Shown here piece by piece: positions 1-5,852 of a DNA stretch of 6,424 nucleotides; position 1 is the stretch's first letter; each line of letters starts with the position of its first letter. The notes under the pieces were generated by a model. It was not told where the DNA came from and made no database searches. It saw only the letters and a program-made list of their open reading frames with translations. The position numbers were made by a program, and so were the translations under genes. Origin of the DNA: Clostridia bacterium (GTDB lineage: Bacteria > Bacillota_A > Clostridia > Christensenellales > Borkfalkiaceae). The DNA is taken from assembly GCA_017456945.1 (NCBI GenBank), contig JAFTIK010000073.1, positions 1-6,424 on the forward strand, read 5' to 3'.

Positions 1-262
1 GTAACGGCTTAAAGTCGTAAGGTTGATCATCTAAATATAAGTAGTATTTGGTTATATCTACTTTCTTTGTCGGAGCGCCCCTTCTTTCAATACTTTCAGG
101 TTCTTTAGCGCCGCTTTGAATATCTAATATATCTTTAATAATTTGGTGTTTTTTCTTTGTCGCTGGCGATTTTACACCGATATTTCTGCCGATTTCTCTA
201 ATAATCGACAAGTGTTCGGAAAGAAGTTCTTCTTTTGTAACCGTTCTTATTTTTCTAATCAT
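1..262 (-). CDS. Rho_N/SAP-like domain protein, N-terminal part (3' end beyond window)
   Basis: An open frame runs from an ATG at 262-260 to the left edge without a stop, giving 87 visible residues; the C-terminus is missing. The start is supported by AAAGGA at 273-268; the other nearby ATG (267-265) hits a stop after one codon. Residues about 10-65 look like a Rho-factor N-terminal (SAP-like, helix-extended-helix) domain: a leucine/isoleucine-rich helix, then REIGRNIGVKSPATKKKHQI and IIKDILDIQSG, ending in a basic RRGAPTKK segment. In the family this fold binds nucleic acid. After it the chain reads VDITKYYLYLDD, which I do not recognise. It could be the start of transcription termination factor Rho itself or of a short stand-alone Rho_N protein common in Clostridia; the visible part cannot decide. 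It lies just downstream of an intrinsic terminator, so it is probably not a simple continuation of the operon to its right. Confidence 0.62.
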   Translation of the reverse strand, partial: MIRKIRTVTKEELLSEHLSIIREIGRNIGVKSPATKKKHQIIKDILDIQSGAKEPESIERRGAPTKKVDITKYYLYLDDQPYDFKPL

Positions 263-286
263 AACATTCCTTTAAAATTTATGCAG

Positions 287-318
287 AAAAAACGGGATGG
301 TATAATCCCTTGTTTTTT
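287..318 (-). terminator. Intrinsic terminator after the flavoprotein gene, symmetric on both strands
   Basis: On the minus strand GGGAT (309-305) pairs with ATCCC (298-294) around a 6-base loop, followed directly by G and six T residues. Upstream A residues (318-313) can extend the stem against the T run with a 2-base bulge. It lies 46 bases after the flavoprotein stop, as expected for the end of the argS operon. The plus strand also has the form of a terminator (ATCCC then TTGTTTTTT), but no plus-strand gene needs it. The stem is only 5 GC-moderate pairs without the extension, so efficiency may be partial. The hairpin ends about 25 bases before the Rho_N-like gene's ATG. Confidence 0.75.
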
Positions 319-363
319 ACGTGTTTTTTGTAAATAACTACATAAATTCTCTACTATTCTATT

Positions 364-1569
364 TTATTTGGTAAATTTGGATTTTATTGCTCTCGCGGAA
401 AGAATTCCCGAAACGAAAGCAAAAGTGAGATTATACCCGCCACAATCCCCGTCAACGTCGAGAACTTCGCCGGTAAGATAAAGATTTCGAGCAAGTTTGC
501 TCTCCATCGTAAAAGGATTAACCGAAGACGTTTGTATTCCGCCCTTGGTTACTTGTGAATAATTGAAGCCGAGGTCACCCACGACTGTTAAAACAAAATT
601 TTTTAGCGCGTGCGCAATCTGCTTTGCGCCCTTGCTGTTCGCCGACTTAACTACGGCTTGCCCTATACGCTTATTAACGATACCCGCAAGTAAAAGTTCA
701 CCTTTAAAATATCCCTTACTTTCACGGAAAGCAAGCATATTTTCCACTTCTTCTTTTGTGTATTCAGGCAAAAACTCCACTTTGAGTTTAGGGTTTTTAA
801 CGTCGGTTAGATAGCCCGAAACTTGAAAGACTGCGTTGCCTGAAACGCCGTATTCAGTAAAGAGAATTTCGCCAGCCGAACTTTTGAGTTCACGCTCACC
901 GTCGTACGCCGTAAGTTTAACCGTTTCCTTTAAGCCTTTAAGCCCACGAATGTTAGTTAAATCGGTTTTAAGTTGCACTAACGACGGATAAAGTTCAGTT
1001 AACTTATGTCCAAAAGACGTAGCAAGTGAATACGAACTACCATCCGTACCGAACTGCTTAGCGCTTTTCCCACCGACAGCCAAAACGACCTTTTCGGCAT
1101 AGAATTTTTTATTATCTGAAAAAAGAGTAAACAACCCGTCTTTTTCGGTTATTTTTTCTATTTTCGTATCGGTTATTACTACTACCCCTTTATCTTCTAA
1201 AAAAGCGCGAATAACGTCTAACACCGAAGACGCTTGTTTAGATAGCGGATAAATCTTTCCGTCTTTTGCAACGGTTAGCGGTACGCCTAAATTTTCAAGA
1301 TAATTTCTTAAGTTAATCTTTTCTGCTAAATCTGCAAAAATTCTTATAAAGCCGTTTTCACCGTGGTAAAAATCTAAGGAAAAATTAGCGTTACAAAGAT
1401 TGCCTTGCCCGTTTCCGGTGGCAATCAATTTTTTACCCACCCGATCAGTTCGTTCTATTATACAAACGTCCTTCCCGTTGAGAGCAGTTTCGCCGGAAAG
1501 TAGTTCTACGGCGCATAAAAGCCCCGAAGCGCCACCCCCGACAATTATAGTTTTGTAAGAATTTTGCAT
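364..1569 (-). CDS. NAD(P)/FAD-dependent oxidoreductase, YhiN/HI0933 (BaiN-like) family
   Basis: A 401-residue flavoprotein, a normal length for this family. Seen in the sequence: the Rossmann FAD-binding loop GGGASG at residues 11-16, an acidic ribose contact at E39 followed by RVGKK, the family motif region GNGQGNLCN at 52-60, a second dinucleotide-type element AVGGKSAKQFGTDGSS at about 164-179, LFTEYGVSG at 236-244, and the strongly conserved C-terminal FAD contact GEVLDVDGDCGGYNL at 367-381. Family members are soluble cytosolic flavoproteins. Most have no firm substrate; one clostridial homologue was proposed to act in bile-acid 7-dehydroxylation (BaiN), but that does not transfer to this protein. 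The commonly seen GNGRCN(L)TN form is altered here to GNGQGNLCN, a mild variant. The start is supported by AAAGG at 1583-1579, 9 bases upstream. It is the third gene of the argS operon, 46 bases after the HAD phosphatase with no terminator between. The exact reaction is unknown. Confidence 0.9.
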   Translation of the reverse strand: MQNSYKTIIVGGGASGLLCAVELLSGETALNGKDVCIIERTDRVGKKLIATGNGQGNLCNANFSLDFYHGENGFIRIFADLAEKINLRNYLENLGVPLTVAKDGKIYPLSKQASSVLDVIRAFLEDKGVVVITDTKIEKITEKDGLFTLFSDNKKFYAEKVVLAVGGKSAKQFGTDGSSYSLATSFGHKLTELYPSLVQLKTDLTNIRGLKGLKETVKLTAYDGERELKSSAGEILFTEYGVSGNAVFQVSGYLTDVKNPKLKVEFLPEYTKEEVENMLAFRESKGYFKGELLLAGIVNKRIGQAVVKSANSKGAKQIAHALKNFVLTVVGDLGFNYSQVTKGGIQTSSVNPFTMESKLARNLYLTGEVLDVDGDCGGYNLTFAFVSGILSARAIKSKFTK

Positions 1570-1615
1570 TGTGAATTACCTTTGAAATAATAAGGATTTA
1601 GAATAAAAAATAAAA

Positions 1616-2263
1616 TTAGTTAACTAGTTTAAGAATATCTTTTGGTGAAAGCGCGAATTCTTTTGCACCGTATTTTTCTAACACTTCTTTATCACGATAT
1701 CCCCAAAGAGCGGAAATACCACGCATTTTAGCGTTTACCGCAACCATAACGTCCGTTTCGCCGTCACCAACGAAAACGGCGTTTTCAGGAAGTACGTCTA
1801 TATCCCTTAAAATACTTAAAACCGCTTCTTTATCGGGTTTACATTTTACCGTTGCGCTTTGGCCGACTACCTTGTCGAAGTCAAATTCTTTAAGATAAGT
1901 TTGATAAACGTCGTCGGTAGTCATTTGCGGTTTATTCGTAAGTATTGCTAGTTTGTAACCGCGCGCTTTAAGTTCAAAAAGCATTTCCCTAACGCCATCA
2001 AAAAGCGCCGTTTTAGGACTACCTGACGCGGTGTAAATCTTATTATAATAAGCAAGACAAGTATCAACTTGTTCTTGCGTTACACCATCGCCAAGCCCAC
2101 GTTCAACTAGTTTTCTTGCGCCGTTACCGATAAAATTGCGAACTTCTTTTTCTTCACGCTCTGGATAGCCGAACTTTTTAAGCATTATATTTAAGTTTTC
2201 AGCGATATCGGGCAAACTGTGAATAAGCGTTCCGTCTAAATCAAAAACTACTGCTTTATTCAT
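1616..2263 (-). CDS. HAD-superfamily phosphatase, phosphoglycolate phosphatase (Gph/PpaX) type
   Basis: A 215-residue soluble HAD hydrolase with all four catalytic motifs. Motif I is FDLDGTL, with nucleophile D8 and acid/base D10. Motif II is the Thr of ILTNKP (T109). Motif III is the Lys in KCKPDK (K142). Motif IV is VGDGETD, with Mg-binding D167 and D171. The helical insert between motifs I and II (about residues 15-85) is a C1 cap of the Gph/PpaX/beta-phosphoglucomutase kind. Family members dephosphorylate small phosphometabolites such as 2-phosphoglycolate or, for PpaX, pyrophosphate. The sequence does not fix the substrate, so I give no gene symbol. The ATG at 2263-2261 shares one base with the argS stop (TAATG), and a GGAGG (2275-2271) sits 7 bases upstream inside the argS 3' end, so it is probably translationally coupled to argS. 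It is cotranscribed with argS and the flavoprotein. Confidence 0.88.
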   Translation of the reverse strand: MNKAVVFDLDGTLIHSLPDIAENLNIMLKKFGYPEREEKEVRNFIGNGARKLVERGLGDGVTQEQVDTCLAYYNKIYTASGSPKTALFDGVREMLFELKARGYKLAILTNKPQMTTDDVYQTYLKEFDFDKVVGQSATVKCKPDKEAVLSILRDIDVLPENAVFVGDGETDVMVAVNAKMRGISALWGYRDKEVLEKYGAKEFALSPKDILKLVN

Positions 2264-3945
2264 TACATTTCCTCCACGGTTTCAATACCGAGTAAAGTAA
2301 GAGCATTGGTAAGGGTAATTTTAACTGCTTTTGCAAGCGTTAAACGGAAGTTCCTTAAATTATCGTCTTCACAAGCGATTTTAGAACTAATATAGAATTT
2401 ATTAAACGCCGTTGCTAAATCTAAGGCGTAACGGGTAACCATTGACGGCTCGTATTTTTCCGCAGAGTTTACCACCGTTTCTTTGAACTTGCCGAGCGTT
2501 GCTATTAAGTCGTATTCATCTCCGTTAAGTTCGGGAAGTACGTATTCCTTTGGCTCGCCACACTTCTTTAAGACGCTATTACATCTTGCAACCGTGTATT
2601 GAACGTAAGGACAAGTTTCCCCTTCAAAACTCAATACTCTATCGTAACTAAACACGATATCTTTAATCTTATTATTGCAAAGCGCGCCGAAAATTACCGC
2701 ACCCGTGCCAACTGCGCGCGCAATCTTTTCTTTATCTTTAAGGTCGGGATTTTTTTGTTCAATTACGCTATGCGCCTTTTCTATAGTCTTTGCGATAACG
2801 TCTTCTAAAAGAACTACCTTACCCGCTCTAGTACTCATTGAACCACTTTCTAGCGAAACCATGCCGTAGGCAACGTGAACCATGTCTTTAGCCCAGTCTT
2901 TACCCATAAGCTCTAAAACCTTAAAAAACTGCTTAAAGTGCAAGTTCTGCTGGTATGCTACGACGTAAAGGCACTTGTGGAAATCATAGGTGTTTTTACG
3001 GTAAACTGCCGCGGCAATATCACGGGTAGCGTACAAGGTAGAACCGTCAGACTTTAAGATAAGACAAGGTGGCATGCCGTATTCTTCAAGTTCAACTATC
3101 GAAGCGCCGTCTGAAATCTTAATAAGCCCTTTTTCTTTTAGTTCTTCAACTACGGGGCTCATTTTATCGTTATAAAAACTTTCGCCAGCGTAAGAATCGA
3201 ATTCTACGTTTAAAAGTTTATAAATTTTATCTACTTCTTCAAGCGTAATCTCTTTGAAAAGGTTAAAGAGTTTGTTACTTTCTTCATCACCGTCTTCAAT
3301 AAGTTTGAAATACTTTCTTGCTTGATCGTCAAGCGTGGGGTCTAGTTTTGCTTCGTCGTGGAACTTTACGTAAATTCTAGTAAGTTCTTTAAGCCTGCCT
3401 TCTTTTACCGCTTGTTCGCTACTCCATTTTTTATAAGCGACGATAAGTTTACCGAATTGCGTTCCGTAATCGCCTAGGTGGTTTATACCAACTACTTTAT
3501 AACCCAAAAATCTGAAAATCTTGCAAAGCGCGCTACCTATAACGGTGGTGCTTAAATGCCCGATATGGAAGGGCTTTGCGATATTTATTGACGAGTAGTC
3601 AATACAAACGGTTTTGCCTTCACCTAAAGTGTTAGAGCCGTATTTATCGCCTTTTGCGATAATCTCGTCAAGAAGTGATTTTGCAAAACCCGAACGGTTT
3701 ATCTTAAAGTTAAGATATCCGTTAAGAGCTGAACAACCGGATATAACTTGGTCACACTCAAAAGCCTTTTCTAGTTCTTGAGCGATAACGACGGGTGGAC
3801 GACGCATAATTTTGCTAAGTTTAAAGCAAGGCAATGCAAAATCGCCCATATCAGTATTCGGTGGGATTTCAATAAACGAGCGAAGTTCTTCCGCCGTTAA
3901 ACCTTCTATATTGATTTTTTCTGCAATGTATTTTCTGTAATCCAT
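2263..3945 (-). CDS. argS: Arginyl-tRNA synthetase (ArgS)
   Basis: Charges tRNA-Arg with arginine using ATP; a cytosolic class I synthetase. At 560 residues it is the usual bacterial size. Domain order: N-terminal Arg-tRNA-synthetase-specific domain (about 1-85); Rossmann catalytic core with the signature DYSSINIAKPFHIGH, HIGH at 127-130 and the conserved upstream Lys (K124); HLGDYGTQFGKL at 156-167; MSTRAGKVV at 370-378 in the place of KMSKS, as is normal for ArgS; then SFEGETCPYVQYTVAR at about 439-454 opening the DALR anticodon-binding region; and a C-terminus ending GIETVEEM. The usual SSPN is SSIN here, a substitution I believe also occurs in clostridial ArgS. I chose the ATG at 3945-3943 because GGAG lies 7 bases upstream and the resulting N-terminus fits the family. 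The frame stays open to 3999, but that extension would run through the promoter. First gene of the leftward operon. Confidence 0.97.
   Translation of the reverse strand: MDYRKYIAEKINIEGLTAEELRSFIEIPPNTDMGDFALPCFKLSKIMRRPPVVIAQELEKAFECDQVISGCSALNGYLNFKINRSGFAKSLLDEIIAKGDKYGSNTLGEGKTVCIDYSSINIAKPFHIGHLSTTVIGSALCKIFRFLGYKVVGINHLGDYGTQFGKLIVAYKKWSSEQAVKEGRLKELTRIYVKFHDEAKLDPTLDDQARKYFKLIEDGDEESNKLFNLFKEITLEEVDKIYKLLNVEFDSYAGESFYNDKMSPVVEELKEKGLIKISDGASIVELEEYGMPPCLILKSDGSTLYATRDIAAAVYRKNTYDFHKCLYVVAYQQNLHFKQFFKVLELMGKDWAKDMVHVAYGMVSLESGSMSTRAGKVVLLEDVIAKTIEKAHSVIEQKNPDLKDKEKIARAVGTGAVIFGALCNNKIKDIVFSYDRVLSFEGETCPYVQYTVARCNSVLKKCGEPKEYVLPELNGDEYDLIATLGKFKETVVNSAEKYEPSMVTRYALDLATAFNKFYISSKIACEDDNLRNFRLTLAKAVKITLTNALTLLGIETVEEM
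2271..2275 (-). promoter_or_regulatory. Ribosome binding site of the HAD phosphatase, inside argS
   Basis: GGAGG on the minus strand lies within the last codons of argS, 7 bases before the phosphatase ATG. It is the strongest Shine-Dalgarno sequence in the window. Together with the TAATG overlap it argues for direct coupling and confirms the phosphatase start. Confidence 0.8.
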
Positions 3946-3952
3946 AGTCTTT

Positions 3953-3956
3953 CTCC
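3953..3956 (-). promoter_or_regulatory. Ribosome binding site that fixes the argS start
   Basis: Minus-strand GGAG lies 7 bases before the ATG at 3945. No comparable site precedes the upstream in-frame start candidate near 3999, which lies within or before the likely promoter. Confidence 0.75.
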
Positions 3957-3969
3957 ATTTTACCTTAAC

Positions 3970-3999
3970 ATAATACCACATATTTATTAAAAAAAGCAA
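3970..3999 (-). promoter_or_regulatory. Promoter of the argS operon, extended -10 type
   Basis: On the minus strand TATTAT (3975-3970, 5 of 6 consensus bases) is preceded by TGG, giving an extended -10. TTGCTT (3999-3994) lies 18 bases upstream as a weak -35 (TTG matched). Transcription would begin near 3963, leaving a leader of under 20 bases containing only the GGAG site. There is therefore no room for a T-box or other leader riboswitch, although synthetase genes in Bacillota often have T-boxes. Confidence 0.65.
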
Positions 4000-4008
4000 C
4001 CTAAAAAC

Positions 4009-4037
4009 TTGTTATTTTGCTCAAATTGTGATAAGAT
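4009..4037 (+). promoter_or_regulatory. Promoter of the ychF operon, extended -10 type
   Basis: TTGTTA (4009-4014, 4 of 6 bases of TTGACA) and TAAGAT (4032-4037, 4 of 6 of TATAAT) are 17 bases apart, and TGA immediately before the -10 makes it an extended -10. The predicted start near 4044 gives a leader of about 30 bases that ends in the CGGAG binding site. It is back to back with the argS promoter, the two -35 regions being about 9 bases apart. Confidence 0.6.
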
Positions 4038-4061
4038 ATTTAAGATTAAAAAAGGCTATAC

Positions 4062-4065
4062 GGAG
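4062..4065 (+). promoter_or_regulatory. Ribosome binding site that fixes the ychF start
   Basis: GGAG lies 7 bases before the ATG at 4073. The same frame is open from a GTG at 4028, but that would add 15 residues with no family counterpart, has no binding site, and lies on the predicted -10 box. Confidence 0.8.
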
Positions 4066-4072
4066 TTTTAAA

Positions 4073-5170
4073 ATGAAATTAGGCGTAGTAGGTCTTCCCA
4101 ACGTAGGAAAATCCACTTTATTCAATGCAATCACACACGCTGGCGCTGAATGCGCTAACTACCCGTTCTGTACCATAGAACCTAACGTAGGTATCGTTGC
4201 AGTTCCCGATAAACGTCTTGACGTTTTGGGTAAACTTTACAACACCCAAAAGATTACCCCTGCAGTAGTAGAATTCGTTGACATTGCAGGGCTTGTTAAG
4301 GGGGCTAGCCAAGGTGAAGGTTTAGGCAACAAGTTTCTTGCTAATATTCGTGAAACGGACGCTATCGTGCACGTAGTTAGATGTTTTGAAGATGAAAACA
4401 TTACTCACGTTGATACGGATATCGACCCTTTAAGAGATATTGAAACCATAAATCTTGAACTTATTTTCTCTGATACCGATTCGGTTAAAAAACGCCTTGA
4501 CAAAGCCGTTAACATAACCAAGACGGGCGATAAAAAATATAAGATTGAAGCAGAGTTTTTAGAAAGACTTTTTAACCATTTAAGCGACCTTAAACCTGCG
4601 CGCACACTCCCCTGTTCGGACGACGAAAAGGAATACTTAAAATCACTTTTCTTAATCACCGCAAAACCCGTTATATACACGGCTAACATTAGCGAAGCGG
4701 ATATGGGCAAGAAAGAAGAAGACCTTCCGCTAGTTCAAAAGGTTATTGATTTTGCTAAATCCGAAGGCTCGGAATATATGGTTATTTGCGCTAAAACCGA
4801 AGAAGAAATTTCCATGCTCGACGAAGAAGATCAGAAGATTTTCCTTGAAGAATACGGTTTAGAAGAAAGTGGGCTTGATAGATTAGTTAAGACTTCTTAT
4901 CGTTTGTTAGGCTTATTAAGTTACCTTACCGCAGGCGAAAAAGAAGTTCGCGCGTGGACCATTGAAAACGGCACGAAAGCGCCACAAGCAGCGGGCAAAA
5001 TCCACTCTGACTTTGAAAAAGGTTTTATTCGCGCGGAAATCGTTGATTACGATATCCTAGTAGAACTCGGCAGTTTTAACGCCGCTAAAGAAAAAGGGAA
5101 AGTACGCTCGGAAGGTAAAGAATACGTTATTAAAGACGGTGACGTAGTTTTATTCCGTTTCAACGTTTAA
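4073..5170 (+). CDS. ychF: Ribosome-associated ATPase YchF (OLA1 / Obg-like family)
   Basis: A P-loop NTPase of the TRAFAC Obg family that, unlike its relatives, prefers ATP and binds the ribosome; it is linked to translation and stress or redox responses. At 365 residues it matches the family (E. coli YchF is 363). Seen in order: G1 P-loop GLPNVGKST at residues 7-15, starting right at the N-terminus as usual; switch I region [12 protein letters not shown] at 29-40; G3 [10 protein letters not shown] at 70-79; the coiled-coil insertion at about 120-200; NISE at 205-208 in place of the GTP-specifying NKxD, which explains the ATP preference; and a C-terminal TGS domain from about 282 to 364 with [17 protein letters not shown]. 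No key residue is missing. It is first in the rightward operon and is followed after 6 bases by a histidine phosphatase in the same frame. I see no special regulation beyond its promoter. Confidence 0.97.
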   Translation: MKLGVVGLPNVGKSTLFNAITHAGAECANYPFCTIEPNVGIVAVPDKRLDVLGKLYNTQKITPAVVEFVDIAGLVKGASQGEGLGNKFLANIRETDAIVHVVRCFEDENITHVDTDIDPLRDIETINLELIFSDTDSVKKRLDKAVNITKTGDKKYKIEAEFLERLFNHLSDLKPARTLPCSDDEKEYLKSLFLITAKPVIYTANISEADMGKKEEDLPLVQKVIDFAKSEGSEYMVICAKTEEEISMLDEEDQKIFLEEYGLEESGLDRLVKTSYRLLGLLSYLTAGEKEVRAWTIENGTKAPQAAGKIHSDFEKGFIRAEIVDYDILVELGSFNAAKEKGKVRSEGKEYVIKDGDVVLFRFNV

Positions 5171-5176
5171 TGTATT

Positions 5177-5815
5177 ATGGTTAATTTAATTTTAGTAAGA
5201 CACGGGTTTAGCGAAAGTAATAAAAACAATTTTTTCTCTGGCAGAATAGACGTAAAACTTTGCGATATAGGACTTACGCAAGCAGAACTCGTTTCCGATT
5301 ATATTATAAAAAATTACAAAATTGACGTTATTTATTCTAGCCCCCTTTCTAGAACTATTGATACTATAAAAAAAGTTTCTACCGTTCTTAATCTTCCTAT
5401 AAATTTGGATAACGATTTAATTGAATTCGACGGTGGTAAATGGGAAGGCTTAAGTTTTAAGGACGTGGAAAAATACAACGCTGAATATTATGCTAAGTGG
5501 TCTACAAACAAAGGCACAGTCCGTTGTCCTGACGGCGAAAGTATGGAAGAAGCGGGCAAACGAGCGCTTAAAGCCATAGATAAGATTTGCAAAAAACACG
5601 ACGGACAAACGGTGCTTATATCCACGCACGGTGGCGTATTGCGCTCTTTGCAGTGCCTTTTTAACGGGTTTCCTATGGAAAAACTAAACGATATGCCTTG
5701 GACGCCGAACGCTTCAATTTCTATCGTTCAATACGATAACGGCAAATATAAGGTTGTGCAATACGGTATTACCGACCATCTTGCAGAACTTTCCACTAAC
5801 CTACCGAATTTTTAA
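5177..5815 (+). CDS. Histidine phosphatase family protein (phosphoglycerate mutase-like)
   Basis: A 212-residue soluble enzyme of the branch-1 histidine phosphatase (phosphoglycerate mutase-like) superfamily. Visible catalytic set: LVRHG with the phospho-accepting H9 and R8, SSPLSRT with R59, the Glu in LIEFDGGKWEG (E83) as general acid, and STHGGVLRSL with H151. PDGESMEEAGKRA at 118-130 is also typical. Such proteins are annotated as phosphoglycerate mutase GpmB or alpha-ribazole phosphatase CobC. No cobalamin genes are nearby, so the substrate stays open. The start is the ATG at 5177, since residue 1 lies just before the first beta strand, as in relatives. There is no Shine-Dalgarno sequence in the 20 bases before it. 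It lies 6 bases after ychF in the same frame, so translation probably depends on ribosomes finishing ychF. The gene ends at the shared terminator. Confidence 0.9.
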   Translation: MVNLILVRHGFSESNKNNFFSGRIDVKLCDIGLTQAELVSDYIIKNYKIDVIYSSPLSRTIDTIKKVSTVLNLPINLDNDLIEFDGGKWEGLSFKDVEKYNAEYYAKWSTNKGTVRCPDGESMEEAGKRALKAIDKICKKHDGQTVLISTHGGVLRSLQCLFNGFPMEKLNDMPWTPNASISIVQYDNGKYKVVQYGITDHLAELSTNLPNF

Positions 5816-5821
5816 AAAAAT

Positions 5822-5852
5822 AAAAACAACCTAGCGACTAGGTTGTTTTTTT
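5822..5852. terminator. Strong bidirectional terminator shared by two convergent genes
   Basis: A perfect 13-pair inverted repeat (5822-5834 with 5838-5850) has a 3-base loop. The inner stem ACAACCTAG / CTAGGTTGT is flanked by A runs on the left and T runs on the right, so both strands give a hairpin followed by a U tract. On the plus strand it begins 6 bases after the histidine phosphatase stop. On the minus strand it ends the ATP-grasp gene, and the last codons (Lys Lys Thr Thr, stop TAG) form part of the stem. Confidence 0.93.

Noticed and set aside
299..306. Perfect TATAAT on the plus strand as a possible -10 box
   Set aside because: It lies in the loop and stem of the terminator, the -35 position (TTTATG) is poor, and only antisense of the flavoprotein gene lies downstream.
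143..337. Plus-strand open frame of 64 codons
   Set aside because: It is antisense to the Rho_N-like gene, crosses the terminator and has no family-like sequence.
563..814. Plus-strand open frame of 83 codons
   Set aside because: It is entirely antisense to the well-supported flavoprotein gene; its composition is that of a complementary-strand shadow.
1570..1615. AT-rich gap between the HAD phosphatase and the flavoprotein as a terminator or promoter
   Set aside because: No hairpin and no good -35/-10 pair is visible; it appears to hold only a ribosome binding site within the operon.
2599..2869. Two overlapping plus-strand open frames
   Set aside because: They are antisense to argS in a region with clear synthetase motifs, and have no ribosome binding site or recognisable domain.
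3946..3999. Upstream extension of argS by 18 residues
   Set aside because: The extension would overlap the likely promoter and has no binding site, whereas the ATG at 3945 has GGAG at ideal spacing and a normal ArgS N-terminus.
4118..4710. Two minus-strand open frames
   Set aside because: They are antisense to ychF, whose family match is continuous across the region.
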